Shown: positions 8,280 through 17,436, numbered from the stretch's first letter. The stretch is 64,000 nucleotides of DNA from Mesorhizobium sp. M7A.F.Ca.US.008.03.1.1 (GCF_003997495.1 NZ_RZRU01000019.1:62001-126000); one strand, 5' to 3'. Made by a program: numbers and translations. Notes: a model not told the origin generated them from the sequence alone.

Positions 8280-9151
8280 GAGCCCCGGTCTTTTCGTTTC
8301 GATGTCACCGCCGACATGGTGCGGCCGAGATTGCGCTCCGCCGCCTGGTAGTCGCGCTGCGCCACCGCCACGAACAGCGCGTCGAGGATGTTGAGCTGGG
8401 CAATGCGCGCTGCCGCGTTCTCGCCCATCAGCGGTGAACCCTGCGCGGTCGAGCACAGCACGATGTCGGCGACCGTCGCCAGCGGCGAATTGTCGTAATT
8501 CGTGATGGCCAGCGTGCGGGCACCGTTCTTGCGGGCCAGCTGGATGGCGTCGATAACGGCCGACGTGTTGCCCGAATGCGAGAAGCCGACGGCGATGTCG
8601 TTTGAGCCAAGCAGCGAGGCCGACATCAGCATCATGTGCGAATCGTCATAAACCGACGCGCGGATGCCGATGCGCAGAAACTTGTGCGAAACGTCGCGCG
8701 CGATCTGCGCCGAGCCGCCGACGCCATAGAAATCCCGGTTCTTGGCCCGGAAGAGGAGTTCGGCGGCGCGGTCGAAATCCTCGATGTCGAGGATCGCCAG
8801 CGTCTCCTCCAGCGCCTGGATGGAGGTGCGGAACACTTTTTGCACGATCTCGGCCGAACTGTCGTCGGATGACAGTTCCTGGTGCATCTCGGCGGTCGGC
8901 AGGCGGCTGTACTCATAGACGGCGGTGCGAAAGTCGCGATAGCCGGAGAAGCCGAGCTTCTTGGCGATTTTGACCACCATCGCCTCGGACACGCCGGATT
9001 CCTCGGCGATCTGCTTCAGCGGAATGCTCTCGTCGAAGCCGCGCCGGCCGAAGACGGTTTCCACCACCTTCGCCTCCAAGGGAGTGAGATGCGGCATCAT
9101 CATGCGGATGCGCGGTCCTACCGCTTTCAGGTCCAGCCCGCTCAAGGTCAT
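8276..9151 (-). CDS. MurR/RpiR-family transcriptional regulator
   Basis: At 291 residues this has the two domains of the RpiR family: an N-terminal helix-turn-helix (about residues 15-90, with IAEESGVSEAMVVKIAKKLGFSGYRDF) and a C-terminal SIS sugar-phosphate-binding domain (about 130-260, with FYGVGGSAQIARDV, GFSHSGNTSAVIDA and ARTLAITN). Such proteins sense a phosphorylated sugar and usually repress the adjacent catabolic genes. It overlaps the permease before it and the kinase after it by four bases each. It is therefore expected to control its own operon, perhaps through the palindrome upstream of the isomerase gene. Confidence 0.9.
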   Translation of the reverse strand: MTLSGLDLKAVGPRIRMMMPHLTPLEAKVVETVFGRRGFDESIPLKQIAEESGVSEAMVVKIAKKLGFSGYRDFRTAVYEYSRLPTAEMHQELSSDDSSAEIVQKVFRTSIQALEETLAILDIEDFDRAAELLFRAKNRDFYGVGGSAQIARDVSHKFLRIGIRASVYDDSHMMLMSASLLGSNDIAVGFSHSGNTSAVIDAIQLARKNGARTLAITNYDNSPLATVADIVLCSTAQGSPLMGENAAARIAQLNILDALFVAVAQRDYQAAERNLGRTMSAVTSKRKDRGS

Positions 9152-10116
9152 CCACGCCCCCTCGTCACGCGATCGATAAGCATCGCGGCGAGGATTATAA
9201 GACCAGTTGCCAGAAGCTGATAGAAGGACTGGACGTTCATCAGCGTCAAACCGTTGCGCATGGCGCCGAGGATGACGGCGCCCAGGATGGTGCCGACGAC
9301 GCTGCCCTTGCCGCCCATCAGCGAGGCGCCGCCGATGGCGGCAGCCGCGATGGCGTCGAGCTCCCAGAGATTGCCGAGGATGGGCTCGGCGGCGCCGAGC
9401 CGGCCGATCAGGATCTGCGCGGCCAGTGCTGCCAGCAGGCCGGAGATCATGTAGGCGGCGATCTTGGTGCGGGCGATCGGAACGCCGGCGATGTAGGCCG
9501 CCTCCTCGTTGCCGCCGACGGCAAGCAGATATTCGCCGAAGGGCGTCTTCTTCAAAACGACCCAGGCGACGACAGCCACGCCGGCGACTATGACGACCGC
9601 CAGCGGCAGCCCGAACAGCGAGCCGTTGAAGATGGCGCGAAAGCCTGGCGGAAGGCCGAGGACCGGATTGCCGCCGGTGTAGATCAGCGCCAGCGCCCGA
9701 TAGGTGCTGAGCGTTCCCAGCGTGACGATGAAGGGCTGCAGGCCGACATAGGCGACGAGCACGCCGTTGACGAGGCCGCAGGCAAGGCCGATGGCGAAGC
9801 CGGCGGCGATGGCCAGCGGAAACGGCACGCCGGCGACCATCATCGAGGCCGAGATGACGGCCGAGAGTGCTGCCGTCGGCCCGACCGACAGGTCGATGCC
9901 GCCGGAGATGATGACCAGCGTCATGCCCAGCGCCAGACAGGCATTGATGCTCGACTGCTGCAGGATGTTGATCAGGTTGCGCTCGGCAAAGAAGCCGGGC
10001 ACCATCGCGCCGAACACGGCCAGGATCACGACGAGACCGATCAGCGTGCCGGCGTCGCGCATGGAAATCCCGCGCAGGAATTCGGCCCGTGGCCGCACCA
10101 GAGTGGTATCCGACAT
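9148..10116 (-). CDS. Sugar ABC transporter permease (RbsC type)
   Basis: A polytopic protein of 322 residues with about nine hydrophobic segments and the ISGGIDLSVGPTAALSA motif typical of RbsC/BPD_transp_2 permeases, plus GGNEEAAYIAGV, the cytoplasmic coupling region. It forms the membrane channel for the ATPase and binding protein encoded upstream. The ATG chosen here is preceded by AGGTGACGGAT; a GTG nine bases further out, abutting the ATPase stop, is the alternative. The stop overlaps the regulator gene. All are read leftward as one operon. Confidence 0.92.
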   Translation of the reverse strand: MSDTTLVRPRAEFLRGISMRDAGTLIGLVVILAVFGAMVPGFFAERNLINILQQSSINACLALGMTLVIISGGIDLSVGPTAALSAVISASMMVAGVPFPLAIAAGFAIGLACGLVNGVLVAYVGLQPFIVTLGTLSTYRALALIYTGGNPVLGLPPGFRAIFNGSLFGLPLAVVIVAGVAVVAWVVLKKTPFGEYLLAVGGNEEAAYIAGVPIARTKIAAYMISGLLAALAAQILIGRLGAAEPILGNLWELDAIAAAAIGGASLMGGKGSVVGTILGAVILGAMRNGLTLMNVQSFYQLLATGLIILAAMLIDRVTRGRG

Positions 10117-10125
10117 ATCCGTCAC

Positions 10126-11640
10126 CTACTGCCTTGCCGATTGCGCGGCCGGCGTTTGCGTTTGCGGGATGGCGTGCGCCGCGATCGCCTGTTCGCTGAT
10201 ATCGTCCCTGTGGAGTTCGGCCGCGATCGAGCCGTCGCGCATCACCAGCACGCGGTCGGCGAGCCGGATCACCTCGGGAAGCTCGGAGGAGACGACGATC
10301 ACGGCATGACCCTCGGCGGCGAGTTCCTCGATCAGATGATATATTTCCGCCTTGGCGCCGACATCGATGCCGCGCGTCGGCTCGTCGAACAAGAGGATGC
10401 GTGTTCCCGCGGCCAGCCAGCGGCCGATGATCGCCTTCTGCTGGTTGCCGCCGCTGAACAGGCGGATCGGCCGGTCGAGCAGAAACGGCCGCAGGTTGAC
10501 ACGCCCCATCTTGTCGACGGCCACTCGTTTCAGCCTGGCGTGATCGATGACGCCGCGCGGCGCGAACACGCCCATGGAGGCCAGCGCCATGTTGCTGCTG
10601 ATCGAGCGCAGCGGCACGATGCCTTCGCGTTTGCGCTCCTCCGGCACCAGGCCAATGCCGGCGGCAATGGCGTCACGCGGGCTGGAGAACCGCGCCGCTT
10701 TGCCATCGATTGCAATCGTCCCGGCCGTGGCGCGATCGGCGCCGGCCAAGAGCCGCAGCAGTTCAGTGCGGCCGGAACCGACCAGGCCGGCAATGCCCAG
10801 CACCTCGCCGCGATGCAGATCGAACGACACGTTGCGCACCTTCGTCGCCGAGGAGAGGCCACGCGCGCTCAGCGTCACCTTGTTCGTGGCATGGGAATTA
10901 TGGTGTTCCTGCGCCAGTTCGCGGCCGACCATCATCGCCACGACCGCTTTCTCCGACAGGTCGTTCAGATCGACGGAATCGACGACGACGCCATCGCGCA
11001 TGATGGTGGCGCGCCGGCAGATGCCGAACACCTCGTCCAGCTTGTGCGAGACATAGACGACAGCGACGCCGTCGCGGGCGAGGCCGGTGATGACTTGCGC
11101 CAGCCGTTCGAATTCGCTCGGCGTCAGGCTCGATGTCGGCTCGTCCATGGCGACGATGCGGGCGCGATCGAGCAGCGCGCGGGCGATCTCGACAATCTGC
11201 CGCTGCGCCACCTTCAGGGTACCAAGGGGTGCGGCTGGATCGATGGAGGGATCGATGGCCGCAAGAGCCTCCGCAGCACGGCGCTCCTGCTCGCGCCGGG
11301 CGACGAAGATGCCGCCGCGCGTCAGCGGATGGCCGAGGAACATGTTCTGGGCGACGCTGAGACGCGGTACCTGCTGCAATTCCTGATGGATCATGGCGAC
11401 GCCCGCAGCGCGTGCGGCGACCGGGTTGGCGAGTGTAACCGGCTTGCCGTCGATGAGGACGCTTCCCGCTGTCGGCCTGTAGACGCCAGAAAGGATGCGC
11501 AGCAGCGTCGACTTGCCGGCGCCGTTTTCGCCGAGAAGGCCGTGGATTTCACCGGCACCGACCGAGAACGACACGCCGTCAAGCGCCCGCACGGCCGGAA
11601 ACAGCTTGGAAATGCCCTGGAATTGCAGCCGGGGTGACAT
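10126..11640 (-). CDS. Sugar ABC transporter ATP-binding protein (RbsA type, duplicated)
   Basis: This 504-residue protein contains two fused nucleotide-binding domains, as in RbsA, MglA and XylG. The first has Walker A GENGAGKST (about residue 37) and Walker B IVAMDEPTSSLT. The second has a degenerate P-loop, LVGSGRTELL, but a good signature FSGGNQQKAIIGRW and Walker B ILLFDEPTRGID. That asymmetry is normal for the family. It powers uptake of the sugar delivered by the binding protein encoded 83 bases upstream. The C-terminal tail is rich in Ala and Gln. Confidence 0.94.
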   Translation of the reverse strand: MSPRLQFQGISKLFPAVRALDGVSFSVGAGEIHGLLGENGAGKSTLLRILSGVYRPTAGSVLIDGKPVTLANPVAARAAGVAMIHQELQQVPRLSVAQNMFLGHPLTRGGIFVARREQERRAAEALAAIDPSIDPAAPLGTLKVAQRQIVEIARALLDRARIVAMDEPTSSLTPSEFERLAQVITGLARDGVAVVYVSHKLDEVFGICRRATIMRDGVVVDSVDLNDLSEKAVVAMMVGRELAQEHHNSHATNKVTLSARGLSSATKVRNVSFDLHRGEVLGIAGLVGSGRTELLRLLAGADRATAGTIAIDGKAARFSSPRDAIAAGIGLVPEERKREGIVPLRSISSNMALASMGVFAPRGVIDHARLKRVAVDKMGRVNLRPFLLDRPIRLFSGGNQQKAIIGRWLAAGTRILLFDEPTRGIDVGAKAEIYHLIEELAAEGHAVIVVSSELPEVIRLADRVLVMRDGSIAAELHRDDISEQAIAAHAIPQTQTPAAQSARQ

Positions 11641-11723
11641 TGGGTTCGATCTCCGGGGGGTCTATCTCCGGGCAACGGTGCCGGACAGAAGCGAATTGCT
11701 CTGACCGGCATCCGCCGATTGGC

Positions 11724-12776
11724 TTACTGGCCCGCAGCCGCGTCCTCGAGCAGTGCCTTGCGCGCGCCGGCGCCGGAATAGCGATCGGCATTGTCCTTGG
11801 TGATCAGCGCCTGGGGCGTGGCGACGACGCGCGGCAGCTTCTGTCCCGCGACGAGACGCAGAGCTGTTTCCAACGCCACTTCGCCGGTCAGCACCGGGAA
11901 GCTGTCGACCGTGCCGGTCAGTTCGCCGGCCCGTATGGAGGCATAGGCATCGGAAATGCCGTCGGTACCGAAGACCGCAACCTTGTCCTGCAGGCCGGCG
12001 GCCTTGACTGCCTCGACGATGCCGAGCGCCATGCCGTCATTGTTGGCATAGAAGCCGATCAGGTCGGGGTGCTGCTGCAGGATGTTGGTGGCCGCGTCAT
12101 AGGAGGTCTGGCGGTCCCAGTTGCCGGGAACGCTGGCGACAACCTCGAACTTGCCTTCCTCGATGATGGTCGACTTGAAGCCGTCGGTGCGCTGCACGGC
12201 GGCATAGACGCCAGCCTGGCCTTCGACGATGGCGACCTTGCCGCCATTCGGACGGTTTTTGATGAACCATTTGGCGACGCGCACGCCATTGTCGCGTTGG
12301 ACATTGCCGACATAATGCTCGGCCTGCGGGATAACGGCGTCATTGACGTTGACCACTGGCACGTTGGCGGCCTTGGCCTGCTCCATGATCGGCTGCAGAT
12401 TGGCATCCGTCTGCGGCGAGACGAGCAGCACGTTGTAGCCCTGCGTCACCAAACCTTCGGCAATGGTGAGCTGGCCGAGCTGGTCGCCCTCGCTCTGCGC
12501 TGCCTGATAGACGACGGGCACGCCGACTTTGTCGCCGAACGCCTTGTAGCCCTCGCCAAGCGAACGCCAGTATTCATTGGTCAGCGTCTTGGAGACGGCG
12601 CCGGCCTTGGTGCCCTCGGGCAGCTTGGGGAACGCGCCGAACTTGGCCTCGACCTGCGACCAGTCGATGCGGTCCTTTTCCGTGTCGGAATTGAGCGGCG
12701 CGAGGTCGGCCGAAAAGGCAGAGCCGATCGACAGCGCCATCAGTGCGGCGGTAGCAGTGGCAAGCAGAAGTTTCAT
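11724..12776 (-). CDS. Sugar ABC transporter substrate-binding protein
   Basis: A 350-residue periplasmic protein with a signal peptide (MKLLLATATAALMALSIGSAFSA) and the type I periplasmic-binding fold of the ribose/galactose group: NEYWRSLGEGYKAFGDKVGV, LVSPQTDANLQPIMEQAK, VPVVNVND, NNDGMALGIVEAVKAAG and VFGTDG. It would capture the substrate for the RbsA/RbsC-type transporter that follows. A strong GGGAGGAAT site precedes the ATG. Being the most highly expressed component, it lies close to the promoter, second in the operon. The ligand is not deducible. Confidence 0.92.
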   Translation of the reverse strand: MKLLLATATAALMALSIGSAFSADLAPLNSDTEKDRIDWSQVEAKFGAFPKLPEGTKAGAVSKTLTNEYWRSLGEGYKAFGDKVGVPVVYQAAQSEGDQLGQLTIAEGLVTQGYNVLLVSPQTDANLQPIMEQAKAANVPVVNVNDAVIPQAEHYVGNVQRDNGVRVAKWFIKNRPNGGKVAIVEGQAGVYAAVQRTDGFKSTIIEEGKFEVVASVPGNWDRQTSYDAATNILQQHPDLIGFYANNDGMALGIVEAVKAAGLQDKVAVFGTDGISDAYASIRAGELTGTVDSFPVLTGEVALETALRLVAGQKLPRVVATPQALITKDNADRYSGAGARKALLEDAAAGQ

Positions 12777-12835
12777 TGTATTCCTCCCTTGTTAAAAGAT
12801 CTGGCCTTGTTGAAAACGGTGATGGCCCGGATGCC

Positions 12836-13825
12836 TCAGCTATCCGGCCCGAGCATGATTTCCTGGACGATGGCCTGCGACGTCACCGCATCCTGGCTGT
12901 CCATGGCGGCGGACAGGCGATTGTCCTGCTCCAGCCGGTCGACGACGCGCAGCATGCGCTTGACGGTGGCGATGTTGACTTCGCACTCGCGCACCGGATC
13001 GAGTCCGGTCATGTCGGGGAACGTGTCGAAATAGATGGCGCCGGCGTAACCGTCGCGGCGGGTCTGCCTGAGCAGCTCGATGGTCTGCAGCGTGTGCACC
13101 GCGCCGACCATCAGGCCGTCGTCGCGCTTGGCGTAGCCGTCGTTCAGGTGCACGCCGAGCAGCTTGCTGTGACGCGCCACCAAGGCGGCGGCGAAGGCCG
13201 GCTGTTCGTCGGCATAGAGCACATGAGCGAAATCGAGGGTGACGCCCAGATTGGGCAGGCCGACATCGCGGATCGCCAGCAAGGTCGTCGCCGCATCCGG
13301 CATCAGGCTGTAGGAGCGTGGTTCGTTCGGTTTGTATTCAAGGCTGATCTGACAGTCGGGGTCATGTGCCGCAACTTCACGAATTCCATCAATTTCGTGT
13401 TGCCAAAGCGTCGCGTAGTCGGCCTGGAAAGCGTAGTCGAAGCCATCCTGGCCGAGCCACAGGGTCATCAGGCTGGCGCCGGCTTCACGCACGGCGTCGA
13501 TGCCGGCTTTGGTCAGGTCGATGGCCTCACGGCGCACCGCAGGATCCGGATTGGTGAAGGCGCCGAGCTTGAAGGCGGGGTTGGAGTAGTAGCGCATGGC
13601 AAAGCCATTGATGGAAAGCCCAAGATCGCCCAGTTTGAGGGCGATTTCCGTGGGCTTTCCACTGACATGGTCAGGAAAGTTGAGGTCGAGATCGGTAAGC
13701 CCCTCGACCTTGGCTGCGCGCGCCGCCATCTGCAGCAGCGACGGCTTGCCGATGAGCTCAGGCCATTCGGCCTGCGGTCGCGAGGCAAAGGAATTCAGGC
13801 GCGTGGCGAAACGAGTAGCTGTCAT
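12836..13825 (-). CDS. Sugar-phosphate isomerase/epimerase-like TIM-barrel protein
   Basis: This 329-residue protein resembles the xylose-isomerase-like TIM-barrel family (AP_endonuc_2). It has LDLNFPDHV near the start, SLEYKPNEPRS with a likely metal-binding glutamate, LGVTLDFAHVLYADE, LGVHLNDGYAKRDDG with His and Asp ligands, and AIYFDTFPDM. These form the usual divalent-metal site. It is the first gene of the sugar operon. The start was chosen because GAAAGGTCGATC precedes this ATG; the frame stays open for 11 more codons upstream. It probably interconverts the imported sugar, but epimerase or isomerase cannot be decided. Confidence 0.8.
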   Translation of the reverse strand: MTATRFATRLNSFASRPQAEWPELIGKPSLLQMAARAAKVEGLTDLDLNFPDHVSGKPTEIALKLGDLGLSINGFAMRYYSNPAFKLGAFTNPDPAVRREAIDLTKAGIDAVREAGASLMTLWLGQDGFDYAFQADYATLWQHEIDGIREVAAHDPDCQISLEYKPNEPRSYSLMPDAATTLLAIRDVGLPNLGVTLDFAHVLYADEQPAFAAALVARHSKLLGVHLNDGYAKRDDGLMVGAVHTLQTIELLRQTRRDGYAGAIYFDTFPDMTGLDPVRECEVNIATVKRMLRVVDRLEQDNRLSAAMDSQDAVTSQAIVQEIMLGPDS

Positions 13826-13854
13826 GATCGACCTTTCAATCGTCATCACTTCAC

Positions 13855-13872
13855 ACAAATATAGATATTTGT
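13855..13872. promoter_or_regulatory. Perfect palindrome upstream of the sugar operon, candidate operator
   Basis: ACAAATATAGATATTTGT has two perfect 8-bp arms around AG and sits 29 bases upstream of the isomerase start. The AT-rich sequence stands out from its GC-rich surroundings. The position fits an operator for the RpiR regulator encoded in the operon; that link is inference. Confidence 0.55.
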
Positions 13873-14221
13873 AAAGTTATTGTTTTGAAGGCTGGGTGGT
13901 GAGCTGTGCAGAGGCCGGGCTGAGCCGCGCGAAGGCGCAGGTTTTCCGGTGGCGGCGTCGGACAATCCGTAAGAACGGGTGGGATCAATGCCCGGGCAGG
14001 ACCGTCCTCAGCCGCCGTTTTGCGGAAGCGTGCGACGAAGCCATCGAGTTCGAGGCGCTCCACGTGCGAGGTCGCCCGGTATGAGAAGCGCCGTCGCGGC
14101 TGGTGCACCAGCGAAAAAGAGCCCGACGATTGACCGGCCAAAAGGCACCGTCACACGACCGCGCAGGGAGATGGAGGTCGCCGCTGCCTGGCGCTCGAGC
14201 GGCGTCAGTACATCACATCGT
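13873..14221. other. Gene-poor stretch between the sugar operon and a YdcH gene
   Basis: It should hold the promoter region of the leftward sugar operon. Minus-strand frames are open here (for example 14008-14229, starting inside the YdcH gene), but they match no family I recognise and lack a convincing ribosome binding site. I see no RNA gene or terminator. Confidence 0.4.
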
Positions 14222-14425
14222 TCAAGCAATGATGTCGGGAATGATCTTGTCTTCCAGCGCCATCAGCCGGTCCTTGAGGAACAGCTTCTTCTTCTTCATG
14301 CGCTGGATCTGCAGCGGATCGCAGGCCATGGCGATCATCGCGTTGATGGCCGCATCGAAATCGGCGTGTTCCTGCTTCAGGCGGGAAAATTCGAGGCGAA
14401 TATCGGCCTGTTCCTGATCGGACAT
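14222..14425 (-). CDS. YdcH/DUF465 family small protein
   Basis: This 67-residue, largely helical protein begins MSDQEQADIRLEF and contains LKQEHADFDAAINAM, IQRMKKKKLFLKDRLMALED and a short tail. That is the DUF465 pattern of an antiparallel helical hairpin with a lysine cluster before the second helix. The family is common in Alphaproteobacteria and has no settled function. It lies divergent from a second, shorter YdcH gene, with about 240 bases between. Confidence 0.85.
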   Translation of the reverse strand: MSDQEQADIRLEFSRLKQEHADFDAAINAMIAMACDPLQIQRMKKKKLFLKDRLMALEDKIIPDIIA

Positions 14426-14663
14426 TCTCTACCGTCTGCACGTCTGCGGCGCCCAAAGCTGGGCCTGATTGGGCGGGACCGGTGTTTTGCCACCGGCGTG
14501 CAGGCCATATCACATTTCAAGGTGTCGTGGAATGCTACCACGGATCATTCGACATCGCCCCCGGAAGGTGGCACACTGTCACCGTGCCGTCACAGAAGCG
14601 AACCTGCGGTGGACGCGCCGTGACGGTTGCAATCGAGGAAAACCATGAAAGGGAGAACCAATC

Positions 14664-14843
14664 ATGTCTCTTGCATCCCATCTTGATGAGTTGCAGCGGA
14701 AACACGGCGACATCGAACGTGAAATCGATGACGCGATGAATCATCCATCGGTCGACGACCTCGAAATCGTGAATCTCAAGCGACGCAAGCTGGCACTCAA
14801 GGACGAGATTGAAAAACTAAGAGGAAAACCGACCACGCACTGA
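14664..14843 (+). CDS. YdcH/DUF465 family small protein (second copy)
   Basis: A 59-residue product, MSLASHLDELQRKHGDIERE continuing to LEIVNLKRRKLALKDEIEKL. It has the same helical-hairpin layout and basic turn (KRRK) as the divergent neighbour, but the sequences are clearly diverged, so this is not a recent duplicate. A GGGAGAACCAATC site precedes the ATG. Function is unknown. Pairs of YdcH genes are frequent in rhizobial genomes. Confidence 0.85.
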   Translation: MSLASHLDELQRKHGDIEREIDDAMNHPSVDDLEIVNLKRRKLALKDEIEKLRGKPTTH

Positions 14844-15175
14844 TGCCCTCCTGACATAGCCGCCCGGTATCCGCGGCCTGTTTTCCCGGCGGCCCCCCGC
14901 CGCCGGTGTGGAGGGTTTTGATTTTCCAGCACCGGTCTGTCAGCGGAAGCTGGACTAGCACCGGTTCAATTTCCGCTTCGGCCGTCGCCCGTTTGGCCAG
15001 ATCAGCGATTGTCTGGTCGCTGGCGGCGTGCCGATTCCGGCCAGTGGCGACCTGTCGCCATTGACAAGCCATCTTTGCTCCTCCACCTCATGCCCGGACC
15101 TCAGCGCATCGGCCCGGGGCGTCGTTGTGCGCCCATGCAGGACACAAGATGCTCCAGAGACAAAAGGCTGCCGGC
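14844..15175. other. Stretch before ispG, with a hairpin and an uncertain antisense frame
   Basis: A CCGGCGG/CCGCCGG hairpin near 14890-14910 may terminate the YdcH transcript. On the minus strand a 91-codon frame (14797-15072) begins [15 protein letters not shown] and is preceded by GGTGGAGGAGCAAAG, a strong ribosome-binding-like site. It overlaps the YdcH end and matches no family I know, so I do not call it a gene. The ispG promoter presumably lies near the right end. Confidence 0.4.
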
Positions 15176-16429
15176 ATGACCGGATATTTTTCCTCTCCTT
15201 TCCCCCGCCGCACCTCGGTCGGCGTCGATGTCGGCGGCGTGGTCGTCGGTGGTGGCGCGCCTGTTGTCGTCCAGTCGATGACCAACACCGACACGGCCGA
15301 TATCGACCAGACGGTTGCGCAGGTCGCAGCCCTCCACCGGGCCGGCTCCGAGATCGTGCGCATCACCGTTGATCGCGACGAGAGTGCCGCCGCCGTGCCG
15401 CGCATTCATGAGCGGCTTCTTCGGCTTGGCATCAACGTGCCGCTGGTCGGCGATTTCCACTATATCGGCCACAAGCTTTTGTCTGACCATCCGGCATGCG
15501 CCGAGGCGCTGGCCAAATACCGGATCAACCCCGGCAATGTCGGCTTCAAGGACAAGAAGGACCGGCAGTTCGCCGATATCGTCGAGATGGCGATCAGACA
15601 TGACAAGCCGGTGCGCATCGGTGTCAACTGGGGCTCGCTCGACCAGGAGCTTTTGACCCGGCTGATGGACGACAACCAGGACAAGGGTTTTCCGCTGACG
15701 GCGCAGGAGGTGATGCGCGAGGCGATCGTGCAGTCAGCCATTCTCTCAGCCGAGATGGCGGAGGAGATCGGCCTTGGCCGCGAGAAAATCATCCTGTCGG
15801 CCAAAGTCAGCGGCGTGCAGGACCTGATCGCCGTCTATACCGAGCTCGCCACCCGCTCCAATCATGCGCTGCATCTCGGCCTGACTGAAGCCGGCATGGG
15901 CTCGAAAGGCATCGTCGCTTCGTCGGCCGCCATGGGCATCCTGCTCCAGCAAGGCATCGGCGACACCATCCGGATCTCGCTGACGCCGGAGCCGAATGGC
16001 GACCGCACGCGCGAGGTGCAGGTGTCGCAGGAGTTGCTGCAGACGATGGGGTTCAGGCAGTTCGTGCCGATCGTTGCTGCTTGCCCCGGCTGCGGCCGCA
16101 CGACCTCGACCGTGTTCCAGGAACTTGCCCAGGACATCCAGGCGGATCTCAGGAAGAACATGCCCGTTTGGCGCGACAAATATCCCGGCGTCGAGAACCT
16201 CAAGGTCGCGGTGATGGGTTGCATCGTCAACGGCCCGGGCGAGTCCAAGCATGCCGACATCGGCATTTCGCTGCCCGGCACCGGCGAGACGCCGACCGCG
16301 CCTGTCTTCGTTGACGGCAAGAAGGCGGCGACGCTGCGCGGACCGTCAATCGCGGCGGATTTCGAGAAAATGGTCGCCGACTATATCGAACAGCGGTTCG
16401 GTCGCGGCGGCAAGGCCGCGGCAGAGTAG
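15176..16429 (+). CDS. ispG: 4-hydroxy-3-methylbut-2-enyl diphosphate synthase
   Basis: IspG (GcpE) reduces methylerythritol cyclodiphosphate to HMBPP in the non-mevalonate isoprenoid pathway, using a [4Fe-4S] cluster. The 417-residue product shows [14 protein letters not shown] near the N-terminus, [18 protein letters not shown], and the iron-sulfur ligands in ACPGCGRTT and [18 protein letters not shown]. Upstream in-frame codons allow a longer start, but the conserved part begins at this ATG. A lytic transglycosylase gene follows after five bases. Its product feeds the prenyl synthase encoded at about 22 kb. Confidence 0.96.
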   Translation: MTGYFSSPFPRRTSVGVDVGGVVVGGGAPVVVQSMTNTDTADIDQTVAQVAALHRAGSEIVRITVDRDESAAAVPRIHERLLRLGINVPLVGDFHYIGHKLLSDHPACAEALAKYRINPGNVGFKDKKDRQFADIVEMAIRHDKPVRIGVNWGSLDQELLTRLMDDNQDKGFPLTAQEVMREAIVQSAILSAEMAEEIGLGREKIILSAKVSGVQDLIAVYTELATRSNHALHLGLTEAGMGSKGIVASSAAMGILLQQGIGDTIRISLTPEPNGDRTREVQVSQELLQTMGFRQFVPIVAACPGCGRTTSTVFQELAQDIQADLRKNMPVWRDKYPGVENLKVAVMGCIVNGPGESKHADIGISLPGTGETPTAPVFVDGKKAATLRGPSIAADFEKMVADYIEQRFGRGGKAAAE

Positions 16430-16434
16430 GTCAA

Positions 16435-17289
16435 ATGCAGCGTTTCCTATGGGCGACGCTGATCCTGCTGTGTGGGCTGGTCTGGTCGACGCTGGCTCAG
16501 GCCGATCCGCCGCAATCCGCCAAGCAGCGGCTTATCGACAAGGTCTGCAATCTGATCCAGGCGCATGCCGACCAGAACGGCCTGCCCAGGGATTTCTTCG
16601 CCCGGCTGATCTGGAAGGAAAGCCGTTTCGATCCCAACGCCGTCAGCCCGGTCGGTGCCGAAGGCATTGCCCAGTTCATGCCGGGCACCGCCAAGATGCG
16701 CGGGCTCGCCAATTCTTTCGACATCAACCAGGCGATCCCGGCTTCGGCGAAATATCTTGCCGAAATGAAAACCGGCTACGGCAATCTCGGCCTGGCAGCC
16801 GCCGCCTACAATGCCGGCGAGAGCCGGGTGTCGCGCTGGCTCAGCTCCGGCGGTTTCCTGCCGATGGAAACCGAAAGCTATGTCTTCGACATCATGGGCG
16901 AACCTGCCGACAAGTTCACGGACCGGGCCTATGCCGGAAAGGTCGAGCCGCTCGACGCAAAGGCGGATTTTGCCGTCGCTTGCCGAAAGCTGCCGGTGAT
17001 CATGTCGCGGACCGTGGCGATGGCCTCGATCAACGTAAAGCCGTGGGGCATCCAGGTGGCTGGTAATTTTCGCCGCAGTGCCGCGATCAACCAGTGGCTC
17101 AGGGTAAGGAGCCGGTTCCCGGCCCTGCTCAACGGGCATGATCCGGTGGTCAGCCGGGTGCGCACGCCAATCGGCCGGCGGGGTATCTACGCGGTCCGGA
17201 TCGGTGTCGACCACCGCGCCGAGGCCAACGTCATCTGCCAGAAATTGCAAAGCATCGGTGGGGCATGCGTGGTGGTGCGCAACCGGTAA
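16435..17289 (+). CDS. Lytic transglycosylase, SLT domain
   Basis: The 284-residue exported enzyme has a signal peptide (ending LAQADPP) and an SLT domain at about residues 35-140. The catalytic glutamate is in WKESRFDPNAVSP; GAEGIAQFMPGTA and AAAYNAGESRVSRWL complete the lysozyme-like fold. It cleaves peptidoglycan glycan strands in the periplasm, forming 1,6-anhydro ends. A C-terminal part (about 190-284, with VRIGVDHRAEANVICQKLQ) resembles a SPOR-like peptidoglycan-binding repeat, which would target it to septal glycan; that part is less certain. It is probably cotranscribed with ispG. Confidence 0.88.
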   Translation: MQRFLWATLILLCGLVWSTLAQADPPQSAKQRLIDKVCNLIQAHADQNGLPRDFFARLIWKESRFDPNAVSPVGAEGIAQFMPGTAKMRGLANSFDINQAIPASAKYLAEMKTGYGNLGLAAAAYNAGESRVSRWLSSGGFLPMETESYVFDIMGEPADKFTDRAYAGKVEPLDAKADFAVACRKLPVIMSRTVAMASINVKPWGIQVAGNFRRSAAINQWLRVRSRFPALLNGHDPVVSRVRTPIGRRGIYAVRIGVDHRAEANVICQKLQSIGGACVVVRNR

Positions 17290-17436
17290 TTTGGCCGCTT
17301 CCGGCAGGATGTCTTGTCTGAGAGGCATTTAAAAGCGACAGCCGTGACGTCGCATCCAGCAAAGATTTCAGCTATAGCGGCGGCCATCTTACCAGGGGCA
17401 ACAGCCCCTGCCTTTGACAAGCTGCATGGGCACAAC

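Noticed and set aside
10141-11637. 498-codon frame antisense to the sugar ATPase
   Set aside because: The minus-strand protein has two nucleotide-binding domains with proper motifs; the plus-strand frame has none.
14008-14229. 73-codon minus-strand frame after the first YdcH gene
   Set aside because: It begins inside the YdcH stop region and matches nothing known; a competing frame overlaps it, so neither is convincing.
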